Below are positions 24,526 through 32,684 of a stretch of 36,037 nucleotides of DNA, piece after piece. Each line of letters begins with the position of its first letter. The first letter of the stretch is position 1. Position numbers and translations under genes: made by a program. The DNA comes from Acidobacteriota bacterium (lineage in GTDB: Bacteria; Acidobacteriota; Terriglobia; Terriglobales; Acidobacteriaceae), in contig JAGWSG010000107.1 in NCBI GenBank assembly GCA_028876335.1, forward strand, positions 1-36,037, written 5' to 3'. Below the pieces are notes generated by a model. The model had not been told where the DNA came from. It saw only the letters and a program-made list of their open reading frames with translations, and did no database searches.

Positions 24526-25752
24526 TCACATTTCCGCCCGCAGCGCCGCCACGGGGTCCAGGCGTGCGGCTTTGCTTGCGGGGTAGACGCCGAAGAAGAT
24601 TCCCACGCTGGTGGCTAGGAAAAGCCCAAGGATGACCACCCACAGTGGAACCGTAGTGGGGAAGCCGGAGATTACCGTAACCAACTTGCCGACCGATATT
24701 CCACCAATGATGCCGAAAACGCCACCGACAGCAGCCAGCATGCCGCTTTCAATCAGAAACTGCACAAGTACATCGCGCTGTTTGGCGCCGAGCGCCTTGC
24801 GTACGCCAATTTCGCGGGTTCGCTCTGTCACGCTAACCAACATGATGTTCATGATGACGACGCCGCCGACAACCAGGGCAATGGAGCCAAGTCCCAAAAC
24901 AACCCATGCAAAGAGGCCGAGCAGTTGATTAGCGATATCGAGGAACGTCTGGTTGGTTTCAATCTCGAAGTCGTCTGCGACACCGGGCCGCACGTGCCGG
25001 CGAGTACGCATAAGCACTCGTGCCTGATCTTTGGCCTGTTCCATGGCCGCTGCGCCCCCACTTACGCGCGCGTATATATTTATCGAGTCGTTGTAGCCGT
25101 TGATCTGCTGGTATGTTGTGATGGGAATGGCAACCCAGTTGTCCTGTGACTGGCCCAGAGTTTTTCCTTGACGGTCACCTACTCCAATAATGTTGTAGGG
25201 AACGCCGTCAACGCGGATTTCCTTGCCGATCGGGTCACCTGGACCGAGGATATTGTCCACAATGTCGTAGCCCACAATGGCGTTCTTGGTCGCACGATCT
25301 TCGTCAATCGGAGTGAAGCCGCGGCCTAGTGCAATGTCTATGTTGTTCAGCGCGGGCATAGTCCATGTGTATCCACGCACGTCCGTGTTGTCGCTGGAAT
25401 GGCCGTTGTAGATTACATTGGCGGACTTGTCGAGCATGGCGCCCACTTCACTGCAGAGCGAGCAATTATCGCGAATAGCCTGGTAATCATCGATGCGCAG
25501 AATTTTGCGCTTCTGAAACTTGAAGTATTCCTCGGGCGACAAGATGACGCTTGACATGCGCGTCACAGTGAACACGTCCGCGCCATATCCGGAGAGTTTA
25601 GTGGAGATGTACTTTTTGGCGCCCTGCACCAGCGTGATGACCAGAATCACCGACGCAACGCCCATGAAGACACCGATGAGGGTGAGGATGGTGCGCAGTT
25701 TGTTGCCCCACAGTGACTGCAGCGCAAGTTTTAGAGCTTCAATCCATTGCAT
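24526..25752 (-). CDS. MacB/FtsX-type ABC transporter permease (first of a pair)
   Basis: This 408-residue protein has the same layout as the downstream permease: transmembrane helix 1 at about 20-43 (LRTILTLIGVFMGVASVILVITLV), an extracytoplasmic domain at about 45-275, and the FtsX domain with three helices and the loop TERTREIGVRKALGAKQR. It ends AARLDPVAALRAEM. The two proteins are clearly homologous but diverged, which fits a heterodimeric transporter. No ATPase or membrane-fusion protein gene is adjacent, so the energy-giving subunit must be encoded elsewhere. ATG start at 25752. The region upstream contains the self-complementary element at 25844-25958. Confidence 0.93.
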   Translation of the reverse strand: MQWIEALKLALQSLWGNKLRTILTLIGVFMGVASVILVITLVQGAKKYISTKLSGYGADVFTVTRMSSVILSPEEYFKFQKRKILRIDDYQAIRDNCSLCSEVGAMLDKSANVIYNGHSSDNTDVRGYTWTMPALNNIDIALGRGFTPIDEDRATKNAIVGYDIVDNILGPGDPIGKEIRVDGVPYNIIGVGDRQGKTLGQSQDNWVAIPITTYQQINGYNDSINIYARVSGGAAAMEQAKDQARVLMRTRRHVRPGVADDFEIETNQTFLDIANQLLGLFAWVVLGLGSIALVVGGVVIMNIMLVSVTERTREIGVRKALGAKQRDVLVQFLIESGMLAAVGGVFGIIGGISVGKLVTVISGFPTTVPLWVVILGLFLATSVGIFFGVYPASKAARLDPVAALRAEM

Positions 25753-26206
25753 CGTTTAACCTGACTGCTTCCACAAAACGTCGCCTGCACGTGCGATCAC
25801 CGAAGCTTTTTGAAGATGAATGCGAATTCTTTCTTTGTTTCAAGGGGTCACGTGTCTCCACGTGACCTCATGTTGATAAGATGGGGCCCCCGGCAACCCA
25901 ATAAGACGCCGGGGAAAGACCCAAAGGGCCACCCCGCCGGTGCGGAAGGTCACATGAGATGAAAACTCGCTCCGGTATTTACTGGGACGCACTGGCTTGC
26001 TCCTCGGTCTCACTTTCTCGTGCGAAGAGTGTTAATTCATAGTAAAGGTACGCGGATTCAATCCATCCTGTTCCCTAATCCTTGCGGAAGCCGTCACTTT
26101 TAGGGAACCGCGAACTATCAAGCCGTCGTAGGATAAGGGGGATCTTAATCCCGCTCGGAACCTATTACTTCAAATCTTGGACCGCTCCACGGTCCCCGGA
26201 GGCTCC
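25753..26206. other. Divergent intergenic region with structured element
   Basis: About 450 bases lie between the divergent permease and tricorn-like genes. I see no credible reading frame. It holds the self-complementary element at 25844-25958 (listed separately) and, at 26199-26203, the GGAGG ribosome-binding site of the protease. The remainder (about 25960-26190) shows nothing I can name. Promoters for both directions are expected here. Confidence 0.7.
25844..25958. other. Self-complementary intergenic element (candidate structured RNA or dispersed repeat)
   Basis: A hairpin with 11 paired bases (25844-25854 with 25859-25869, one G-T pair, loop tctc) has at its core the perfect match ggtcacgtg/cacgtgacc. 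It is followed by a larger structure closed by ctcatgt (25867-25873) and acatgag (25952-25958). Inside are the hairpin ccccggc/gccgggg (25888-25894 and 25908-25914) and the potential pairing ggggcc/ggccacccc (25883-25888 with 25927-25935). A second copy of ggtcac (25948-25953) repeats the left arm of the first hairpin, so the two parts could compete for pairing. The strand of any transcript is unknown. Confidence 0.6.
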
Positions 26207-29200
26207 ATGACTCGTATTTCTCTGCGGTCGGCGCGGCTGTTGCTGGCGCTCGCGGCATTGCTTGTGCCATTTACCTTGGTTTCGGCTGGTTGGGCGAAGT
26301 CAACCAGCGAGCAACACTTACTCCTGCGCAATCCATCTCTTTCGGCGCACAGTGTCGCATTTCTTTACGCCGACGACGTGTGGACCGTGAGCAGGGAGGG
26401 TGGTGCAGCGCAGCGGCTTACGTCCAACGGTCACGTAGTTGCTGGCCCGTTCTATTCGCCGGATGGCTCGCAGATTGCGTACTCTGCCCATCTGAACGGC
26501 AACACGGATGTATATGTGATTCCGTCGAACGGAGGTATTCCGCATCGCATCACATGGCATCCCATGAGCAGCACCGTTGCCGGCTGGACGCCTGATGGCA
26601 GAAACGTACTTATCGCCAGCGGCCGTACCAGCTTCAACACCTTCCTTAAGCTCTTTCTGGTTCGTGCCGACGGTACCGGTATGCCGGAACCATTGCCGTT
26701 GCCGGCGGGCGAACAGGGTTCCTTCTCTCCGGACGGCAAATCGATCGCCTACGAGCCTGTGACACGCATCGAGCCGGCGTGGAAGCAGTATCACGGTGGC
26801 AACTTCATGCACTTGTGGATCGTGAACCTGAAGACGCTTGACCTGGTAAAGATTCCGCGTGACAACTCGGTCGATTTCAATCCTGTATGGGTCGGGAACG
26901 ATGTTTACTTCCTTTCCAACCGGAACGGTCCGGTCTCTCTCTTCAAATACGACATTGCGTCCAAGATCATCACGCAAGTGGAGCCGAATCACAGCTACGA
27001 TCTCAAGACTTTCCAGGCTGGGCCCGGTGGGCTGGTGTATGAACAGTTTGGTTCCATTCATCTTGTCGATCTGCCTTCGGGTGCGGATCATTCGCTTCAC
27101 GTTGAGATCCACGGAGACTTGCCCGAGCTGGAACCCCATTTGGCTACGGTGCACCCCGATGAAATACAGAATGCAGCTATTTCACCGACGGGCCAGCGCG
27201 CGGTGTTTGAGGCTCATGGCGAAATCTTCACCGTACCTGCGGAGAAAGGTGACACGCGCAACCTGACACAGACTTCAGGTGCGGCGGAGCGCGATCCCTC
27301 GTGGAGTCCGGACGGCAAAATGATTGCCTATTTCTCCGATGCATCTGGCGAGTACCAGCTTTACCTTCGCGACCAGACGGGCTTCAAGGCACCCACTGTG
27401 ATTGATCTAGGGCCCAATCCCAGCTTTTTCTATTCACCCACCTGGTCGCCTGACTCAAAGCACATTGCCTATGCTGACAAGCACCTTCATCTATGGGTTA
27501 TCGACGTGCCAACGGCAACCGAACCGCACCCGAAACCGGTGCTTGTCGATAGCGGAATCTATGGCAGCTTTGGTTCCGGCTTTAGCCAGGCCTGGTCACC
27601 GGATTCGAAGTGGATTGCCTATGACCGCGACCTGGACAACCATTTGCACGCCATCTTTCTCTACTCGTTGGATACGCACAAGTTTACGCAGATAACCGAC
27701 GGAATGAGCGACGCCACCAATCCGGTTTTCGACGCGGATGGCAAGTATCTGTACTTCATCGCATCCACCAATGACGGACCTTCACAGGCTGGAATTGATC
27801 TCTCTTCTCTTGACCGCGCGCAAAGTAGTTCACCTTATGTAGTCGTTCTCGCCAAGGATGGCGCTTCGCCCATTCCGCCGGAGAGTGACGACGAGAAGGT
27901 GAAGGACGAGAAGAGTTCCGATACTGCAAAATCTGACGACGACAAAAAGACGGACAAAGATAAAAAAGATACGACCAAGGCGGACGCAGACAAGAAAGAT
28001 GACAAGGAAAAGAAGGATGCGAAGACCGTCAAGGTCACAATCGATCTCGATGGAATAGGCAACCGCATTCTTGCGTTGCCCATTCCAGCACACAATTATC
28101 TTGGAATTGAAGGAGGCAAGGACGGAGTTCTCTATCTTCTAGAAGGTTCTCCTTACGGCCGTCCGTCGGAGGAAGATGGTCCGGCAATTCACGCCGTGTG
28201 GCGATTCACTCTGAAAAAACGCAAGCCGGAGCAAGTGCTTGAAGATCTGGATGCATTCGCTGTTTCGGCAGACGGTTCGAAGGTACTCTACGGCCAGCAT
28301 CATTCATGGGCCATTGCTCCTTCAGATGACCTCAAGCCTGGCAATGGACATCCTGGCAAATCGCTGAATCTCGCGGGGATGCAAACAACCATCGATCCGC
28401 GTGCGGAATGGAAGCAGATGTTCGATGAGACCTGGCGCATTGAGCGCGACATCTTCTACGATCCCAATCTGCATGGACTCTCGCTTTCCAAGGTGGAGTC
28501 GCGGTACCGTCCGTATCTCGCCGGACTGGCTTCGCGCGATGAGTTCACCTATCTGTGCATTGAAATGCTGGGCGAGATCAACGTAGGGCACATGTTTGTG
28601 GGTGGTCCGCGCATTCCCGACCACGCGCCCAAGACGGGCTTGCTCGGAGCCAACTACACCGTCGAGAACGGGCGCTATCGCATTGCGAAGATTCTGGGTG
28701 GCGAAAATTGGACACCAGGGCTTGAATCACCACTGACCATGCCCGGTGTCTACGTCAAAAATGGTGAGTACATCCTCGCAGTCAACGGCCGCGACTTGAA
28801 GGGTACGGACAACATTTACCAGGCGTTTAACGGAACCGCAGGTCAGCAGACAATCTTGCGCGTGGGCCCCAACCCTGATGGGAAGGACGCCCGCGACGTC
28901 ACCGTAATTCCGATTCCCAACGAGTCGGGACTTCGCTTGATCGACTGGGTGGAAGGTAACCGAAAAAAGGTAGACGAGCTTTCCGGCGGCAAGTTGGCCT
29001 ATGTCTACATGTTTGATACGGGCGGCTCAGGTTACAACAGCTTCAATCGCTACTTCTATGCGCAAATCAACAAGAAGGGCCTTGTGCTCGACGAGCGCTG
29101 GAATCATGGCGGATTTATTGCCGATTACATCGTCGACGTGCTTACGCGCAAACCGCTTTCCGGTGCGATTGAGCGTGACGGAAAACCAGTTCACGACCCA

Positions 29201-29614
29201 ATGGGTGCCATCTTCGGACCGAAGGTGATGCTCATCAACCAGAATGCGGGCTCCGGTGGAGACGCCATGCCCTGGTACTTCCACAAGGCGGGCATCGGCA
29301 AGCTTATCGGCACGCGGACGTGGGGTGGGTTGGTAGGTATCGGCGGCTATCCCTCGCTGCTTGACGGCGGCTACGTGATGGCTCCGCGCTACGCCATCTA
29401 CGGGCTAAACGGTGATTGGGAAGTCGAAAACCACGGCGTTGCGCCCGACATTGAAGTGGACCAGCTGCCCAAGGATGTGGCCGACGGCCACGATCCGCAG
29501 CTCGAAGAGGGCGTGAAGACGGTGCTGGAAGAGATGAAGAATTACAAGTACCCCACCTTCACCGTTCCGCCTTATCCGAACTATCACAAGAACGACGGAC
29601 TGGGCAGAAACTAG
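26207..29614 (+). CDS. Exported tricorn-like S41 family protease
   Basis: This 1135-residue protein starts at ATG 26207, four bases after GGAGG; it has a signal peptide (RLLLALAALLVPFTLVSAGWA, about 10-30). Residues about 36-560 are WD40/TolB-like (PD40) beta-propeller repeats with many WSPDGK/YSPDGS motifs. A highly charged Asp/Lys linker (about 560-612) interrupts the second propeller region. Then come the tricorn core domain with H795 (GEINVGHMFVGG), a PDZ-like domain (about 840-910) and the S41 catalytic domain with nucleophile S1016 in NAGSGGDA. WEVENHGVAPDIEV (about 1071-1084) carries the likely catalytic glutamate. Homologues degrade oligopeptides; here the protein should act in the periplasm or be secreted. 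A terminator hairpin follows at 29630-29663. Confidence 0.95.
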   Translation: MTRISLRSARLLLALAALLVPFTLVSAGWAKSTSEQHLLLRNPSLSAHSVAFLYADDVWTVSREGGAAQRLTSNGHVVAGPFYSPDGSQIAYSAHLNGNTDVYVIPSNGGIPHRITWHPMSSTVAGWTPDGRNVLIASGRTSFNTFLKLFLVRADGTGMPEPLPLPAGEQGSFSPDGKSIAYEPVTRIEPAWKQYHGGNFMHLWIVNLKTLDLVKIPRDNSVDFNPVWVGNDVYFLSNRNGPVSLFKYDIASKIITQVEPNHSYDLKTFQAGPGGLVYEQFGSIHLVDLPSGADHSLHVEIHGDLPELEPHLATVHPDEIQNAAISPTGQRAVFEAHGEIFTVPAEKGDTRNLTQTSGAAERDPSWSPDGKMIAYFSDASGEYQLYLRDQTGFKAPTVIDLGPNPSFFYSPTWSPDSKHIAYADKHLHLWVIDVPTATEPHPKPVLVDSGIYGSFGSGFSQAWSPDSKWIAYDRDLDNHLHAIFLYSLDTHKFTQITDGMSDATNPVFDADGKYLYFIASTNDGPSQAGIDLSSLDRAQSSSPYVVVLAKDGASPIPPESDDEKVKDEKSSDTAKSDDDKKTDKDKKDTTKADADKKDDKEKKDAKTVKVTIDLDGIGNRILALPIPAHNYLGIEGGKDGVLYLLEGSPYGRPSEEDGPAIHAVWRFTLKKRKPEQVLEDLDAFAVSADGSKVLYGQHHSWAIAPSDDLKPGNGHPGKSLNLAGMQTTIDPRAEWKQMFDETWRIERDIFYDPNLHGLSLSKVESRYRPYLAGLASRDEFTYLCIEMLGEINVGHMFVGGPRIPDHAPKTGLLGANYTVENGRYRIAKILGGENWTPGLESPLTMPGVYVKNGEYILAVNGRDLKGTDNIYQAFNGTAGQQTILRVGPNPDGKDARDVTVIPIPNESGLRLIDWVEGNRKKVDELSGGKLAYVYMFDTGGSGYNSFNRYFYAQINKKGLVLDERWNHGGFIADYIVDVLTRKPLSGAIERDGKPVHDPMGAIFGPKVMLINQNAGSGGDAMPWYFHKAGIGKLIGTRTWGGLVGIGGYPSLLDGGYVMAPRYAIYGLNGDWEVENHGVAPDIEVDQLPKDVADGHDPQLEEGVKTVLEEMKNYKYPTFTVPPYPNYHKNDGLGRN

Positions 29615-29629
29615 TTGGTCAAAACGAAT

Positions 29630-29663
29630 GAAGGGCTGGATTGCATTTGCAGTCCAGCCCTTC
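29630..29663 (+). terminator. Terminator hairpin after the tricorn-like protease
   Basis: A perfect 11-bp stem (gaagggctgga 29630-29640, tccagcccttc 29653-29663) with a 12-base loop begins 16 bases past the stop codon. Only a short T-run follows (cctagttt). Confidence 0.75.
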
Positions 29664-29878
29664 CTAGTTTGCAAAAGCAGCCTTAGTCGATTTCACGGAC
29701 ATTGCAGAGGAAGCGCCGGTGTACCGCCTACCACTGCAGTTGGATCGCCGAACAGAAAGTTGCGTCTCCGTTGCCTTCAAGGTGGAACTTCCTCCCTGAG
29801 GGCGCTAGAACTTTCTCTATTGGGACTGGGGTTTCATGGTAGCGTAGTGTTGTCTTCCCGCAAACCAAAGACAATTGT

Positions 29879-30598
29879 ATGAATTCTCTCCGTTTGGTCT
29901 ATTCGCTCGGTCTCGTGCGCTTTGATTCGAGGCCCCGTGCCTTGGCTTGGTCCGCAATGGGATGTGGTTTGCTTTCATGTGTATGTATGTTTCAGTTACA
30001 TGCGCAGCAACGCACTTCCACCACTCCGGTAGTTGTGCAGCCTGGTGCGCCCGGCCAGCCTACCAAGGTGCTCCCTTCGTCTACGCATGCAACACTGCCG
30101 CCGCTGGCGCAGGCCGACGTGGAATTCATGCAGGGCATGATCATGCACCACTCGCAGGCGGTTGAGATGACAGCGCTCATTGCCACACACACCACCAATC
30201 CGGATGTACGCCGCATCGGTGCGAAGATTTCGCGTTCGCAAGCGGATGAAATTCGCATGATGGAGCGATGGCTCGCTATGCGTGGGCAGGCTACCTCCAT
30301 GGAAATGCCGGGTATGCCTGGAATGGATAGTTCCGGCAAGCCGATGGGACTGATGCCCGGCATGCTGTCATCCGAGCAGATGGAAGCGCTGCGGAAAGCA
30401 CATGGCAAGGAGTTCGACCGGCTTTTCTTGACTGGCATGATTCAGCACCATGGCGGTGCGCTCGTCATGGTGCATGACCTGTTTGCGCACGCCGGCGCCG
30501 GGCAGGACGCAGAGCTTTTCGATTTTGCGACCGATGTAGATACCGGCCAGCGCGCCGAAATCAAAATCATGCAGCACATTTTGGAGGGCCTCCATTGA
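29879..30598 (+). CDS. Exported DUF305 protein (duplicated MxxHH motif, Met-rich linker)
   Basis: This 239-residue protein has a long N-terminus followed by a hydrophobic signal segment (about 22-42, LAWSAMGCGLLSCVCMFQLHAQ). The DUF305 fold appears as two ferritin-like helical halves: FMQGMIMHHSQAVEMTAL (83-100) and FLTGMIQHHGGALVMV (183-198), each with the family's M-x-x-H-H motif. Between them is a methionine-rich segment (141-168: MEMPGMPGMD ... MGLMPGM). Met- and His-rich DUF305 proteins are suspected to bind metals, often copper, but this is not proven. ATG 29879 has no clear ribosome-binding site; ATG 29957 would give a shorter signal peptide. The stop overlaps the TTG start of the LVIVD gene. 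Confidence 0.9.
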   Translation: MNSLRLVYSLGLVRFDSRPRALAWSAMGCGLLSCVCMFQLHAQQRTSTTPVVVQPGAPGQPTKVLPSSTHATLPPLAQADVEFMQGMIMHHSQAVEMTALIATHTTNPDVRRIGAKISRSQADEIRMMERWLAMRGQATSMEMPGMPGMDSSGKPMGLMPGMLSSEQMEALRKAHGKEFDRLFLTGMIQHHGGALVMVHDLFAHAGAGQDAELFDFATDVDTGQRAEIKIMQHILEGLH

Positions 30599-32610
30599 TT
30601 CGCACGCGACGTAGTGCCTTTCTCGCCTTTGCCGCAAGCGTACTTCTGTTCAGTACACTCCAAACCCACGCGCAGGACGCGCAAAAGCCAGAGGCAAAAG
30701 CTCCTGACCAGGCAGCCAAGGCGAAGGATCCATTCGCGCCGGTGCCGGCGCCACCATTGCCTCAAGGGATGACTGGGTCTGATGCCAGTGATCCGCGCTA
30801 TTCGCTCAAGCCCGGCATGTTCGATGCAGGCGAACTGACAATGGGCATGAAACATCTCGCTTTTCTCAAAAAGCCGTCAGCATTCGAACTGGACGCAATG
30901 TCACCGGACGATCCTACCGTGACCAGGACGCTGAACCTGCTCGGTGTGGGCAACCCAGCGAAGATGCCGCCCACAATGAAGATGGTGTTAGCGCAACTGG
31001 CTTTCGCCAATTCAGACTTCGCCTTTCAAGGCACACACCTGTTCCAGGGCAACTTTTACGGCGTGAATATTTATGACATTGCCAATCCGGCCAAACCGAC
31101 ATTGCTGACTTCAATGGTTTGCCCCGGCGGACAGGGCGATGTTTCCGTTTACAAGAACCTGATGTTCATGTCAGTGGAGATGCCGAATGGTCGCATCGAT
31201 TGTGGCACCCAGGGATTTCCGCCCGATCCACCGTCCCCGGCGGGTGAAGCCACATCGGCTAAGTCCGAGTTGCATCATCTTCCCGCGCCGCAAAAGGAGC
31301 GCTTCCGCGGCGTACGTATCTTCGACATTTCCGATGTTCGCAATCCAAGACAGGTTGCCGATATCCAGACTTGCCGCGGCTCGCACACGCATACACTCGT
31401 CATTGATCCCAAAGATCCGAACAACGTGTACATCTATGTTTCAGGAACATCCTTCGTCCGGCAGTCCGAAGAACTTGCTGGTTGCTCGGGCGGTGAGCCG
31501 GACAAGAACCCCAACACGGCGCTCTTCCGCATTGACGTGATCAAGGTTCCGCTCGCGCATCCTGAAGAGGCGGCTATTGTTTCGCATCCGCGTGTCTTCA
31601 TGAATGCGCGTACGGGCGCTATCAATGGATTGAACAACGGCGGTAGCCACGATAAGGGTGAAGAGAAGCCGCAAGATACTGACCAGTGCCACGACATTAC
31701 TGTATATTCGGCTTTGGGACTTGCTGCAGGCGCGTGTTCGGGTAATGGACTTATTCTCGACATCAAGGACCCCATACACCCCAAGCGCGTGGATGCGGTC
31801 AACGACCCCAATTACTCGTACTGGCACTCAGCCACGTTCTCCAATGACGGAAAGAAGGTTGTCTTCACAGACGAGTGGGGTGGAGGCCTTGGCGCACGGT
31901 GCCGGCCGAATGATCCGAACGTTTGGGGCGCGGACGCCATCTTCAATCTGAGCGGCGATACGTTGAAGTTTGACAGCTACTACAAGCTGCCCGCTGCGCA
32001 GCGGGACACGGAGAACTGCGTGGCGCATAACGGATCGCTGGTTCCCGTGCCCGGACGCGATATTGAAGTGCAGGCCTGGTATCAAGGCGGCGTTTCTGTA
32101 ATGGACTTTACCGATTCGCACCATGTGCATGAGATTGCGTACTTCGACCGCGGACCGATTAGTGACAAGACACTCGTGCTCGGCGGAATGTGGTCAGCCT
32201 ATTGGTACAACGGGACGATTTACGGATCTGAGATTGCGCGCGGTCTCGATGTATTTGAACTGACGCCGACAAAGGACCTGACGCAAAACGAAATTGACGC
32301 GGCGAAGTCTGCAAAGGTGGATCTGCTGAACGTACAGAACCAGCAGAAGCTTGTGTGGCCAAACAAGCTGGTGGTTGCCAAGGCATACATCGATCAACTG
32401 GAACGTTCGCAGGCAATCTCTGCAAAGGAAATTGCTTCATTGCGTAAAGAGATTGCCCGAGCAGAGAAAAGCCACCTGAGCGCAAAGAGTAAGGCGAAGC
32501 TGAAGAAGCTTACGCCGGCACTGGAGGCAGCAGCCGCCTCGGCTAAGTCTGTGGAAGACACCAGCCGGCTTCACTCTCTGGCGAGCGTACTGAAAGCGCC
32601 AGTGGCATAA
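30595..32610 (+). CDS. Exported LVIVD-repeat protein with C-terminal helical tail
   Basis: This 671-residue protein starts at TTG 30595, which overlaps the DUF305 stop (TTGA) and follows GGAGG by six bases. A signal peptide (AFLAFAASVLLFSTLQTHAQ) and a Pro/Ala-rich segment lead into an LVIVD-like beta-propeller (about 140-575). Its repeats have the form NFYGVNIYDIANPAKPTLL, GVRIFDISDVRNPRQVADI, GLILDIKDPIHPKRVDAV and GVSVMDFTDSHHVHEIAYF. Several paired cysteines fit disulfides. About 585-671 is a Lys/Ala-rich, probably coiled-coil tail. The function is unknown; it is expected in the periplasm or outside. Co-translation with DUF305 implies a joint role. Confidence 0.9.
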   Translation: MIRTRRSAFLAFAASVLLFSTLQTHAQDAQKPEAKAPDQAAKAKDPFAPVPAPPLPQGMTGSDASDPRYSLKPGMFDAGELTMGMKHLAFLKKPSAFELDAMSPDDPTVTRTLNLLGVGNPAKMPPTMKMVLAQLAFANSDFAFQGTHLFQGNFYGVNIYDIANPAKPTLLTSMVCPGGQGDVSVYKNLMFMSVEMPNGRIDCGTQGFPPDPPSPAGEATSAKSELHHLPAPQKERFRGVRIFDISDVRNPRQVADIQTCRGSHTHTLVIDPKDPNNVYIYVSGTSFVRQSEELAGCSGGEPDKNPNTALFRIDVIKVPLAHPEEAAIVSHPRVFMNARTGAINGLNNGGSHDKGEEKPQDTDQCHDITVYSALGLAAGACSGNGLILDIKDPIHPKRVDAVNDPNYSYWHSATFSNDGKKVVFTDEWGGGLGARCRPNDPNVWGADAIFNLSGDTLKFDSYYKLPAAQRDTENCVAHNGSLVPVPGRDIEVQAWYQGGVSVMDFTDSHHVHEIAYFDRGPISDKTLVLGGMWSAYWYNGTIYGSEIARGLDVFELTPTKDLTQNEIDAAKSAKVDLLNVQNQQKLVWPNKLVVAKAYIDQLERSQAISAKEIASLRKEIARAEKSHLSAKSKAKLKKLTPALEAAAASAKSVEDTSRLHSLASVLKAPVA

Positions 32611-32628
32611 GCCCCAAATTCTTACAAC

Positions 32629-32661
32629 AAAGCCCCACACGCGTGATCACTGTGGGGCTTT
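32629..32661. terminator. Bidirectional terminator hairpin
   Basis: A perfect 11-bp stem (aaagccccaca 32629-32639, tgtggggcttt 32651-32661) with an 11-base loop has A-rich and T-rich ends on both strands. It separates the converging LVIVD gene (ends 32610) and SDR gene (ends 32685) and suits both. Confidence 0.8.
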
Positions 32662-32684
32662 CCATTTTGGGCATTTGATTGTGC

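Noticed and set aside
25870..25958. SAM-family riboswitch (contains CCGGCAACC followed later by GGTGC on the plus strand)
   Set aside because: The short motifs recall the SAM-I/SAM-IV core, but the conserved junctions, kink-turn and order of helices do not fit, and neither flanking gene is a methionine/SAM gene. I keep it only as an unclassified structured element; a covariance-model search would decide.
26318..27154. 278-residue minus-strand reading frame inside the protease gene
   Set aside because: Antisense shadow in GC-rich coding DNA; the plus strand codes for clear beta-propeller repeats.
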